This document shows, in pieces, positions 12,607 through 19,563 of a DNA stretch of 20,284 nt. Source of the DNA: a virus; IMG/VR virus record IMGVR_UViG_3300008262_000623, positions 1-20,284 of that record; one strand, 5' to 3'. The stretch's first letter is position 1; every line of letters starts with the position of its first letter. Below the pieces are notes generated by a model, which ran no database searches, was not told the DNA's origin, and saw only the letters and a program-made list of their open reading frames with translations. A program made the position numbers and the translations under genes.

Positions 12607-13119
12607 TTGACAACTTGCGACATAAATATCGAATTGAGTAAACACCTCCCCATATGGCAACGCTTCGCAAGCGGGTTGATGCGTGACCGGGTTAAGGGCG
12701 ATGACCTACTTTCGGAAACGATGCTCAAGATATTGGAGAACCAAGGCGACAAGTTGTGTCAACTGGCGAGTGATGGCGGTCTATTCGCATACGTCAACCG
12801 CTCACTTTATTTGATGGCAATCGACAAGTCAAGTCGATACGGTACAAAATATCGCTCATTTGAAACAAGATGGGTCACTGAATCAACCGCGCACGAAAAG
12901 GAACGTGATGCGCCTTGGTTGGGTAGCAGACTCGACAACGAATATCTCGACGCATATATATCGATGATGCCCGAACTCGACGCAACAATGCTCCGACTTT
13001 ATATGATGACCGATTTCAGTTATCAAAAGTGCTCGGACGAAACGGGAATCGAGGTCAAGACCCTATATAAGTTAGTGGAGAAAGCAATTAACAAAATCAA
13101 ACGCAATGTTCAATTTTAA
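12607..13119 (+). CDS. Phage RNA polymerase sigma-like factor
   Basis: 170 residues with an ECF-like two-part layout. Residues ~16-80 resemble sigma region 2 (WQRFASGLMRDRVKGDDLLS, ETMLKILEN, AYVNRSLYLMAIDKSSR), and ~120-165 resemble region 4 (MPELDATMLRLYMMTDFSYQ, ETGIEVKTLYKLVEKAINKI). The start is the TTG at 12607 or a second TTG at 12634; no ATG precedes region 2. As first gene of the plus block it could redirect host RNA polymerase to phage late promoters. Divergence from the HTH regulator suggests control by the shared operator. Confidence 0.65.
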   Translation: MTTCDINIELSKHLPIWQRFASGLMRDRVKGDDLLSETMLKILENQGDKLCQLASDGGLFAYVNRSLYLMAIDKSSRYGTKYRSFETRWVTESTAHEKERDAPWLGSRLDNEYLDAYISMMPELDATMLRLYMMTDFSYQKCSDETGIEVKTLYKLVEKAINKIKRNVQF

Positions 13120-13552
13120 CGTCCCTAATACCGTCCGCAAGGAACGATTCGACACTTGCCGAGCGTGTAAATACTACAAAGAGCAAACGCATTCGTGCGG
13201 AACTAAGTTCATCGGAAACAAAATAGACGACCAAGATGACGAGAATGTCGTCACCTACTATCGAAGGAAAGCAAGACTCTGCGGTTGCGATATGCGACTC
13301 AAAACTTGGTTGAGACTTGCCGAATGCCCGGTGGGGAAATGGGGAAAGTATAAACTGACCGACGACGATGTCGAGCAACTCAAGACATTTCTCAACTCGT
13401 TGCCCAAGACGGGGAGTTTAAGTGACCCGAAAATCATCACCGAAATCACCAAGTGGTTCAACAAGATGAGCGACCAACGAATCTCGTGTACCAGTTGCAA
13501 CGCCAAGGCAATTCTCAGCGAATTAAAACGACATATAAACGAAAATGAATAA
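13106..13552 (+). CDS. Cysteine-rich zinc-binding protein, 148 residues
   Basis: Starts inside the last codons of the sigma-like gene. The N-terminal half has CRACKYY (Cys18, Cys21), Cys31, LCGCDMRLK (Cys59, Cys61) and AECPVGKWGKY (Cys74), a pattern I know from small phage proteins of Bacteroidota with a CxxC...C...CxC...CP.GKW zinc module. A second CTSC knuckle (128-131) leads into AKAILSELKRHI. It is probably a nucleic-acid-binding structural or regulatory protein. Exact function unknown. Confidence 0.65.
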   Translation: MFNFNVPNTVRKERFDTCRACKYYKEQTHSCGTKFIGNKIDDQDDENVVTYYRRKARLCGCDMRLKTWLRLAECPVGKWGKYKLTDDDVEQLKTFLNSLPKTGSLSDPKIITEITKWFNKMSDQRISCTSCNAKAILSELKRHINENE

Positions 13553-13889
13553 ATATCTCGCACGAACCCGCGTCTCGTTTGATTACGACGGCGTCCTAAC
13601 AACCCCACAAGGCAAGCGACTCGCAAAAAACGCCCTCGCTGACGGTCTTGAGGTGCTCATCCTGACCGCTCGCAGAAAATCCGAGGGTCTATCCGTTTTT
13701 AATGTGGCCGACCGAATTGGAATAAGTAGGGCGAATGTGATTTTCACCCAAGGAATGGATAAGTACACATTCGTGATGAGACATCACATCGGGACTCACT
13801 ACGACAATTCCAAGGAGCAAGTCGACAAAATAAACGCAAGAGCACCACACGCCAAAGGAATCCTATTTAACGCCGATGACTATGCCTGA
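13545..13889 (+). CDS. HAD-like phosphatase
   Basis: 114 residues. HAD motif I is SFDYDGVLTTP (Asp13, Asp15), motif II is LILTARR (Thr41), the conserved lysine is in GMDKYTFV (Lys73), and THYDNS (Asp87) fits motif IV. There is almost no cap, so it is a minimal C0-type HAD, possibly acting on a polynucleotide 5' or 3' phosphate or a nucleotide. It sits between the cysteine-rich protein and packaging genes. Overlaps the previous gene by eight bases. Confidence 0.75.
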   Translation: MNKYLARTRVSFDYDGVLTTPQGKRLAKNALADGLEVLILTARRKSEGLSVFNVADRIGISRANVIFTQGMDKYTFVMRHHIGTHYDNSKEQVDKINARAPHAKGILFNADDYA

Positions 13890-13977
13890 TGCAATATATT
13901 CAACAATAATGCTACTCATAGGTATATGGGCGGTTATGGGCGTAATTGACGCGATAAAACAAACAACCCGATATTAG
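13882..13977 (+). CDS. Single-pass membrane peptide, 31 residues
   Basis: Starts eight bases before the HAD stop (ATG 13882, or in-frame ATG 13876 two codons earlier). Almost the whole product is one membrane helix (IYSTIMLLIGIWAVMGVI) ended by DAIKQTTRY. Function unknown. Confidence 0.45.
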   Translation: MPDAIYSTIMLLIGIWAVMGVIDAIKQTTRY

Positions 13978-13980
13978 ACT

Positions 13981-14124
13981 ATGCCACTACCCAAACCAAG
14001 CGCAAACGAGGACAAAAGTCAATTCATCGGTCGATGTATGGCAGAGACCAAGATGATAAGCGAGTATAAAGACCCAAAGCAACGATATGCGGTGTGTCAA
14101 ATGCAATGGAAAGAACGCAAGTAA
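13981..14124 (+). CDS. Small protein with MPLPKP...AVC..QW motif, 47 residues
   Basis: The product starts MPLPKPSANEDKSQFIGRCM and has QRYAVCQMQWKERK at the end. This LPKP...F..RCM...QR.AVC..QW pattern is a short conserved module that I recall either as a free-standing phage protein or at the N-terminus of head/prohead proteins. Two conserved Cys (Cys19, Cys39) may pair or bind metal. It is close to packaging genes. Function not established. Confidence 0.6.
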   Translation: MPLPKPSANEDKSQFIGRCMAETKMISEYKDPKQRYAVCQMQWKERK

Positions 14125-14170
14125 GTGCGATTTCGCCACCGATGAAACACCAGTAAAATAAGGAAAAACG

Positions 14171-14178
14171 TATTTTTG
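14171..14178 (+). promoter_or_regulatory. Possible -7 box before the small-terminase-like gene
   Basis: TATTTTTG matches TAnnTTTG in the only gap of this block (14125-14185) but lies only seven bases from ATG 14186 and has no clear -33 element. If used, the mRNA would be nearly leaderless. Confidence 0.25.
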
Positions 14179-14185
14179 AGATAAG

Positions 14186-14524
14186 ATGAACCACCAAAAC
14201 CCGACATTAAAAAAGGCAATGGTCGAAGCGATGAAAAAATCGCTCGGCATTGTCTCGACCGCTTGCGCCGAGGTAGGTATCAATCGGAGCACTCACTATG
14301 ACTGGTTGAGAACCGATGAGGAGTACAAGCAAGAGATTGAGCACATTGACGAATCAGTCATCGATTTCGCTGAGTCTAAGTTGCATAAGTTGATTGACGG
14401 CGGCGATGTCGCTTCGACAATCTTCTATCTCAAGACCAAGGGCAAAAAACGCGGGTTCGTGGAACGCACCGAATTGACGGGCAACGAGGGTCAACCTATC
14501 ATTCATATTGCCGCGAACCTATGA
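14186..14524 (+). CDS. Small terminase-like protein (phBC6A51-type HTH)
   Basis: 112 residues. AMKKSLGIVSTACAEVGINR (35-codon N-terminal region) followed by STHYDWLRTDEEYKQEIEHI is the homeodomain-like HTH of the phBC6A51 group. DFAESKLHKLIDGGDVAS, then TIFYLKTKGKKRGFVERTEL is the conserved continuation found in phage small terminase candidates. It would recognise the packaging site and recruit terL. terL is encoded about 3.3 kb away on the opposite strand. Stop overlaps the next start (ATGA). Confidence 0.7.
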   Translation: MNHQNPTLKKAMVEAMKKSLGIVSTACAEVGINRSTHYDWLRTDEEYKQEIEHIDESVIDFAESKLHKLIDGGDVASTIFYLKTKGKKRGFVERTELTGNEGQPIIHIAANL

Positions 14525-15105
14525 AGATAAACGTTCCTCAAAATTACAACGACATCACGCTCGGCGAGTTCGTGCGATATCACGCGCTCAAGTCCGATGT
14601 CGAGAGGGTGATGCTCATCACTGGCGCATCTAAAAAGACCGTTGAGTCGTGGCAAGCATCAACCATTGAGACAATCGTGAACGAATACTCGACCGCTCTC
14701 GACAACGGAACTCCCCGACTCGATTACGTTGTCAAGCGCGATACCGACCTCGGATTCGTTCCTGACATCGACGCGCTATCACTCCGCGAACACATCGACC
14801 TTGACACATACGCCCAAGCGATTTGGAAAGATAAAGAACAACTCGACTATTCGCATCTCCCGAACTTAATGGCGGTGCTTTACCGACCGATAAAAAGTCG
14901 GTTCGGCAAATACTACGAACTCGAAACATACGACGTTGACCGGATCAAGTACTACATCGAATCAGTCAAGTCACTAACAATGGCGCAAGTTCACGGAGTG
15001 TTGGTTTTTTTTTCGACTATTCTAAGCGAATTGGTACAAAGTTCAGTTCACTTTTTGGAGGAGGAGACGAAGATGATGAGGAGTCAATTGGAGGCAATGA
15101 TATGA
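14521..15105 (+). CDS. Tail assembly chaperone, first ORF (gpG-like)
   Basis: 194 residues, ATGA overlap with the small-terminase-like gene. ITLGEFVRYHAL, SLREHIDLDTYAQ, LPNLMAVLYRPI and AQVHGVLVFFSTILSELVQ match the tail chaperone family I know from Bacteroidota phages, equivalent in role to lambda gpG. It would bind the tape measure protein and tube subunits during tail assembly. A run of nine T (15005-15013) lies in the GVLVFF codons, and slipping back one base there fuses the protein to the next ORF, giving a 250-residue GT-like product. The tape measure gene is not seen next to it. Confidence 0.65.
   Translation: MKINVPQNYNDITLGEFVRYHALKSDVERVMLITGASKKTVESWQASTIETIVNEYSTALDNGTPRLDYVVKRDTDLGFVPDIDALSLREHIDLDTYAQAIWKDKEQLDYSHLPNLMAVLYRPIKSRFGKYYELETYDVDRIKYYIESVKSLTMAQVHGVLVFFSTILSELVQSSVHFLEEETKMMRSQLEAMI
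15005..15013 (+). promoter_or_regulatory. Poly-T slippery site, candidate -1 programmed frameshift
   Basis: Nine consecutive T read as gtt ttt ttt tcg in the zero frame, giving T TTT TTT (15006-15012) with both tRNAs able to re-pair after a -1 slip. The -1 frame is open from 15012 through an acidic Gly-rich linker (FGGGDEDDEESIGGND) straight into the ORF at 15102, ending at TGA 15270-15272. Confidence 0.6.
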
Positions 15106-15272
15106 ACCGATGGGGATGGATGAACATCATCGAGACACTTGCCGACCGAGATATCACGAAATTCGATGCGGTGCTCAACCGACCAGTGTATGAGGTGATG
15201 ACGCACCTGAGTTATTTGAGAGACTATAACGACACACAACGACAACGTTTTCACACGGTCAAATTGATGTGA
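15102..15272 (+). CDS. Tail assembly chaperone, second ORF (T-like domain)
   Basis: 56 residues from an ATGA-overlap ATG, beginning MNRWGWMNIIETLADRDITK and continuing FDAVLNRPVYEVMTHLSYLR. The WGW...I..LA..DI.K.D.V......V...L.YL pattern is what I associate with the second tail chaperone component in Bacteroidota siphophages. It can be made alone or, by the -1 slip at 15005-15013, as the C-terminal part of a fusion. The next gene starts at GTG in a GTGA overlap with its stop. Confidence 0.65.
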   Translation: MNRWGWMNIIETLADRDITKFDAVLNRPVYEVMTHLSYLRDYNDTQRQRFHTVKLM

Positions 15273-17449
15273 CCGACATCGTGCAAGAGAACCAATATCC
15301 TTGGATGCACGTTGTCCCCGTATCGATGACACCCGGAGACGGGTCGATGTCGTATGAGTTCGACGTCGTGTTTGCCGACTTGCCTCGCGATAAGGAGACC
15401 CCGACCGAGTATCAACGTGAATCGTTGAGTGATTGCATCCGATTAGCGGAGGACTTAATCAGCGAGATTAAAAACGGCGGCATCATCTTCGGAACTGAGG
15501 TCACTCTTGAGGGCGGAACGACAATCGAACCATTCATCGAGGAGTACACTCACACGCTCACTGGGGTGAATTGCAAGTTGTCGATGACATTCCCGAATGA
15601 TTGGTCAGCGTGCGAGATTCCCGCCGATTGGAGTGCGGGTGGTTCGGGTTCGGGCGGTTCGGGCGGTGGTGGTGGCACGAGCATAGTGTTGCGCACTAAT
15701 GGCACCGATAACGCAATCCAAACCATTCTCGACCTAACCGAAGGCACCAATATCACCATCACCGACCTTGGCGATGGTCGCGTGCGATTCGATGCTACCG
15801 GTGACATCGGAGCAACTTGGGGGTCGATTGGTGGGTTGCTCTCGAATCAAACCGACTTGCAAAATGCACTCGACCTCAAGGTTGACATCACCTCACTTGC
15901 GGCGGTAGCGACATCGGGTGATTACAATGACTTGAGCAATTTGCCGACCATACCAACGGCGACAAGTGACCTCACCAACGATAGCGGTTTCATCACGATT
16001 GGTGATGTGCCTCCTCAAGTTAACGCCGATTGGAATGCGACCACCGGAGTTGAGGAGATATTGAATAAGCCGACTATACCGAGCGAGTTGCGTGACTTGA
16101 CCGATGTCAATATCGCAAGTCCTCAACAAGATGATACCTTGCTATTCAATGCCGCAACCAACGAGTTCATCAATGGTCAACTCGGTGCGGTAGCATACTC
16201 GAATGACTATAATGACCTTGACAATCTACCGACAATACCACCGGTTATCGGTGATATGCTCAAGAGTGTATATGATACCGATGATGATGGTATCGTTGAT
16301 TTCGCCGAATCGATGAAAACCGAGGTGCGTAATTCGACCGGAGCGACCTTGTATAAGGGGCACATCGTATACTTGAGCGGTAGCACCGGCAACTTGCCGA
16401 ATGCGGTATATGCCCAAGCGAACAACGATGCGAATAGTGCTCAAACATTCGGAGTCGTATTCGCCGACATCGCCAACAATAGCAATGGTTTCGTCATTAC
16501 CTTGGGTCAAATCAATACCCTCGACACACGCACGACCGCGACCAATCCTTTTACGAGTGATACCTTGGTCGATGGTGATGTCGTATACCTATCACCCACA
16601 ACCGCCGGTCACATCACTCGCGTCAAGCCGCACGCACCTCAACACATCGTATATGTCGGAATGGTGGTGCGCACATCACCGACTAACGGAACCATTCAAT
16701 ATCGCATCCAGAATGGTTATGAACTCGATGAGATACACGATGTGGTCGCGACATCGCCGGTCGATAACGACTATATGTATTACGATGCATCGACATCACT
16801 CTATCGCTTGCGTCAACTTACCGCCGCACGCATAACCGATGCGAATGCGGTCGGTCAGAACCTCGTTAAGTTGGCGAATCCGAATGCGATATCGTACTTG
16901 AGGGTTAATGCCGACAACACCATCACCGCTCGCACACCGGCACAAGTGGTGACCGATTTGGGAATCTCAACGAGTCTCATCTTGGGTCGTGACTTTACGG
17001 GGGTGAGTGTGGTCAACACCACAACCAACACGATAGCATTCAGCACCGAGATACCGGCGAACACCTTGCAAGCGAATGATTTCATTGAGTTCATCACTCA
17101 ATTGAACACCAACACACCCAATGGAACCTCGACCACCTATCGCGTATATGTGAACACCTCGCTATCGCTAACCGGAGCGACTCAAATCGCGACTTTCAAT
17201 AACTCGGTCGGTACCGGTAACACCGGTTTTCAACGCAACATATACATCACCGCTATTGGTGCGAGTGGTAACCTACGCATATCACCGACCGCGAATAACA
17301 ACGCGACATCATATGTCAATAGTTCTGTCAACGCATCGAACATAACCATCAACACGACCGCGAGCATCTTTATCATTCTTGCGATTCAAATGGGTAACAA
17401 CACAAGTACGGCATCAACGGCGGCAACAATTGTAAGATTAACACGATAA
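15269..17449 (+). CDS. Structural domain fused to a tail fibre / receptor-binding protein
   Basis: 726 residues starting at GTG. Residues 1-~120 (YPWMHVVPVSMTPGDGSMSY, ESLSDCIRLAEDLISEI, SMTFPNDWSACEIPADW) look like a free-standing ~130-residue structural protein of Bacteroidota phages. A Gly/Ser linker (about 125-137) joins it to a fibre. The fibre has DYNDLSNLPTIP (about 218) and DYNDLDNLPTIP (about 313), VNADWNATTGVEEILNKPTI between them, a beta-rich module (STGATLYKGHIVYLSG), and a Thr/Asn-rich C-terminal ~200 residues likely to be a receptor-binding head. It probably anchors by its N-terminus and binds the host surface with the C-terminus. Confidence 0.65.
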   Translation: MTDIVQENQYPWMHVVPVSMTPGDGSMSYEFDVVFADLPRDKETPTEYQRESLSDCIRLAEDLISEIKNGGIIFGTEVTLEGGTTIEPFIEEYTHTLTGVNCKLSMTFPNDWSACEIPADWSAGGSGSGGSGGGGGTSIVLRTNGTDNAIQTILDLTEGTNITITDLGDGRVRFDATGDIGATWGSIGGLLSNQTDLQNALDLKVDITSLAAVATSGDYNDLSNLPTIPTATSDLTNDSGFITIGDVPPQVNADWNATTGVEEILNKPTIPSELRDLTDVNIASPQQDDTLLFNAATNEFINGQLGAVAYSNDYNDLDNLPTIPPVIGDMLKSVYDTDDDGIVDFAESMKTEVRNSTGATLYKGHIVYLSGSTGNLPNAVYAQANNDANSAQTFGVVFADIANNSNGFVITLGQINTLDTRTTATNPFTSDTLVDGDVVYLSPTTAGHITRVKPHAPQHIVYVGMVVRTSPTNGTIQYRIQNGYELDEIHDVVATSPVDNDYMYYDASTSLYRLRQLTAARITDANAVGQNLVKLANPNAISYLRVNADNTITARTPAQVVTDLGISTSLILGRDFTGVSVVNTTTNTIAFSTEIPANTLQANDFIEFITQLNTNTPNGTSTTYRVYVNTSLSLTGATQIATFNNSVGTGNTGFQRNIYITAIGASGNLRISPTANNNATSYVNSSVNASNITINTTASIFIILAIQMGNNTSTASTAATIVRLTR

Positions 17450-17450
17450 T

Positions 17451-17711
17451 ATGAAAAATATACAACCTCTTGACATCTGGAGTGATGGTATAACGAAAAC
17501 GGCGGTATGCCTCAAGTTATACATCAGTTATGACGACCTTGAAACTCGTGCGGCATTGCAATACTCGCTATGTGATGTCGATGGTGCCACCATATACGAG
17601 GGACAACTCCAAATCACCGGCGATGACTATCTCAATTGGGGTGCGAGTAGCGACTCAAATACCGAGGCGTATATCATCGCGGCAACACAACTCAACCTCA
17701 CTCTTGCATAA
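17451..17711 (+). CDS. Hypothetical beta-rich protein next to the fibre, 86 residues
   Basis: Starts two bases after the fibre stop. It is acidic and beta-rich: IQPLDIWSDGITKTA, LKLYISYDDLETRAALQYSL, YEGQLQITGDDYLNWGA and YIIAATQLNLTL. The last residues overlap the gp10-like start. Its size and place suggest a small virion or fibre-attachment protein, but I recognise no family with certainty. Confidence 0.6.
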   Translation: MKNIQPLDIWSDGITKTAVCLKLYISYDDLETRAALQYSLCDVDGATIYEGQLQITGDDYLNWGASSDSNTEAYIIAATQLNLTLA

Positions 17712-18256
17712 TGGCAAAAGGAAGGGATATCGACATACTTGAGTCGTTCGGTGAATCGGTCGTTCGTCGAGCAATGAGCAATCTCAAGGTGATGCGCTCC
17801 ATTCGCGGCAAAAGTCGCAATCGTGTCGCTACGGGGAACTTAATGGAATCATTGACGTACAAGTTGCGCGTTCGCAACAATAAGTACACGATGGATTTCA
17901 CGACCAAGTCGTGGTTAACTAAGCGATACGCCGACGTCATCGAATACGGTCGCAAGCCGAATAGCAAAGCACCGCCATCGGACTCGATTTATGACTGGTT
18001 GAAAATTCGCAAGATTCGACTCCGCAACGAAAAGGGTCAGTTCATTAAGACAACCGAGTCACGTCTTCGCTCCGCATCGTGGAATATCGCGCAAAGTATC
18101 GGACGCAAGGGTATCGTCGGAATCAATTATTTCAACGAGGCCATCACCGAGGAGATTGACGCAAGAGGTGATGAGTTTTTTGATTTGCTGAAAAATGAAC
18201 TCGAAAAACGTTTATTGTTAAACTCCCGCACTCAGTCGGGCAAAGGTATAAAATAA
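17711..18256 (+). CDS. HK97 gp10-like tail completion/neck protein
   Basis: 181 residues, very basic. The helix ESFGESVVRRAMSNLK, VATGNLMESLTYKLR, a strand pair, then YADVIEYGRKPNSKAPPSDS, YDWLKIRKI and ASWNIAQSIGRKGIVGINYF are the layout of HK97 gp10-type proteins (GxLxxSl....YA..vEyGr.p...p......W......). These sit at the head-tail or tail-terminator interface of siphophages. Stop and next start overlap (TAATG). Confidence 0.65.
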   Translation: MAKGRDIDILESFGESVVRRAMSNLKVMRSIRGKSRNRVATGNLMESLTYKLRVRNNKYTMDFTTKSWLTKRYADVIEYGRKPNSKAPPSDSIYDWLKIRKIRLRNEKGQFIKTTESRLRSASWNIAQSIGRKGIVGINYFNEAITEEIDARGDEFFDLLKNELEKRLLLNSRTQSGKGIK

Positions 18257-19563
18257 TGGCAATTACAATCGAATCGCAACCATACTCATTAACGCCGCGA
18301 GGTCAACGACTGATGTTCATCGCAACATCGGATAACACTGGTGAATTACAATTTAAATTTGGGGTAAAAGTAACCGCGTCAAGCACTGGTCAGGTGCTTC
18401 AATTTTTAGTGACTCCCGACATCGACGGCAAGTTGATTTTTGACTTGCAAAGTGTGGTCAAGTTACGCAACGAGGATTCTCAAGATGGGTGGCACTCCGT
18501 AGACTTTACGAATTATTTTGAAGAACCCGTCGGGGGTGCTTATGAAGATTACGACGTTCAAATCCAAGAGTGGTGGTTGATTACGCCAGTGGGCGGCGCA
18601 CCGACAATGACCGAGAACGAATCGGCAAGAGAAGATATATCTCTCCGAGTATTTAATGCATCGCTATCGCCGTCATACGGATATCGACCCGACGTCACAA
18701 CAACGGACAATCCTTATTCCTTTTCACTTGGCACAAACACCGCCCAAACGTTGAGCGATAGGGTTGCCTCAACTCACAAGTGGTATATGGCCGATTCATT
18801 TGCAATTGGTTCGGTTGATGCCGTTTATATTCCCGTTTTTAATGGCGATTATGGATTGCTTTCGATATTGGCAACAAATCAATATCCGTCAAGTGACCCC
18901 CCATTCTACGCACGATATACTATTTATGATGAAACTGGAGCATTGTCAACTTTCACGTTGAACACGGGGGTCATCAACGGAATGGTTCACGTCCCTTGCT
19001 ATCCAAAAAACCTAAGCAATGACGGAGCAATATCCGTCAACCCTGACAATACTCCCAATTGGAGTTATTACACGATTAGCATACTTGACGAAAGCACGAA
19101 TCTTGCGGCGATTACTTATTGTTTTTACAATGCTTCAATTTGGGGTCAATACGATTGCCGATTCGACCGAGTTCGCCTTGGTTGGGTAAGTTCGCGAGGA
19201 GGTTGGGACTATTTCAATTTCATAAAGAAAAACGAATGGAACAATCAAATCGAGCGCAAGCAATATCGTCGGGTTCTTTATCGTAACTCGACCGAGATAT
19301 TTAGAGCCGCAGACCGTCAACTTTTTGACCGCGAGAATATCGTCTCGCGAAATATGACCATAACGAGTGATTGGTTGCAAGAGGGTGAGTATGTATTTTT
19401 GAAAAACTTACTTTTCTCGAATCAGGTGCAAATGATAAACATCGACGGCACTCAAACACCAGTGTCGATAACCGATACCGCATTCAACGAGAAAAAAGAG
19501 CGAAGCGGTAAAAAGTACAATATCACTCTCACGATTACACTTTCACAAGACTACTGGTTATGA
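18256..19563 (+). CDS. Putative tail/baseplate protein
   Basis: 435 residues, beta-rich, soluble. The N-terminal third resembles immunoglobulin-like repeats (ITIESQPYSLTPRGQRLMF). The C-terminal third has DRVRLGWVSSRGGWDYFNF, KKNEWNNQIERKQYRRVLY, then TITSDWLQEGEYVFLKNLLF and a closing VSITDTAF...LTITLSQDYWL. This R(L/V).W....GGWD.F.F...N......R..Y pattern is what I know from tail structural proteins of Bacteroidota phages encoded with baseplate genes. Precise location in the tail is not known. Confidence 0.6.
   Translation: MAITIESQPYSLTPRGQRLMFIATSDNTGELQFKFGVKVTASSTGQVLQFLVTPDIDGKLIFDLQSVVKLRNEDSQDGWHSVDFTNYFEEPVGGAYEDYDVQIQEWWLITPVGGAPTMTENESAREDISLRVFNASLSPSYGYRPDVTTTDNPYSFSLGTNTAQTLSDRVASTHKWYMADSFAIGSVDAVYIPVFNGDYGLLSILATNQYPSSDPPFYARYTIYDETGALSTFTLNTGVINGMVHVPCYPKNLSNDGAISVNPDNTPNWSYYTISILDESTNLAAITYCFYNASIWGQYDCRFDRVRLGWVSSRGGWDYFNFIKKNEWNNQIERKQYRRVLYRNSTEIFRAADRQLFDRENIVSRNMTITSDWLQEGEYVFLKNLLFSNQVQMINIDGTQTPVSITDTAFNEKKERSGKKYNITLTITLSQDYWL

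Noticed and set aside
12604-12623. Possible third operator (GCGACAT half) at the start of the sigma-like gene
   Set aside because: Only the right arm matches; the left arm agrees poorly, so it is not called, though a weak auxiliary site is possible.
15641-15676. Gly-rich repeat as a sign of two separate genes
   Set aside because: The frame is continuous across it without stop or start signal, and Gly/Ser linkers are normal in fibre proteins.
16401-16835. 144-codon plus-strand frame inside the fibre gene
   Set aside because: His/Met/Ser/Thr-rich translation of the repetitive fibre DNA in another frame; the main frame is clearly coding.
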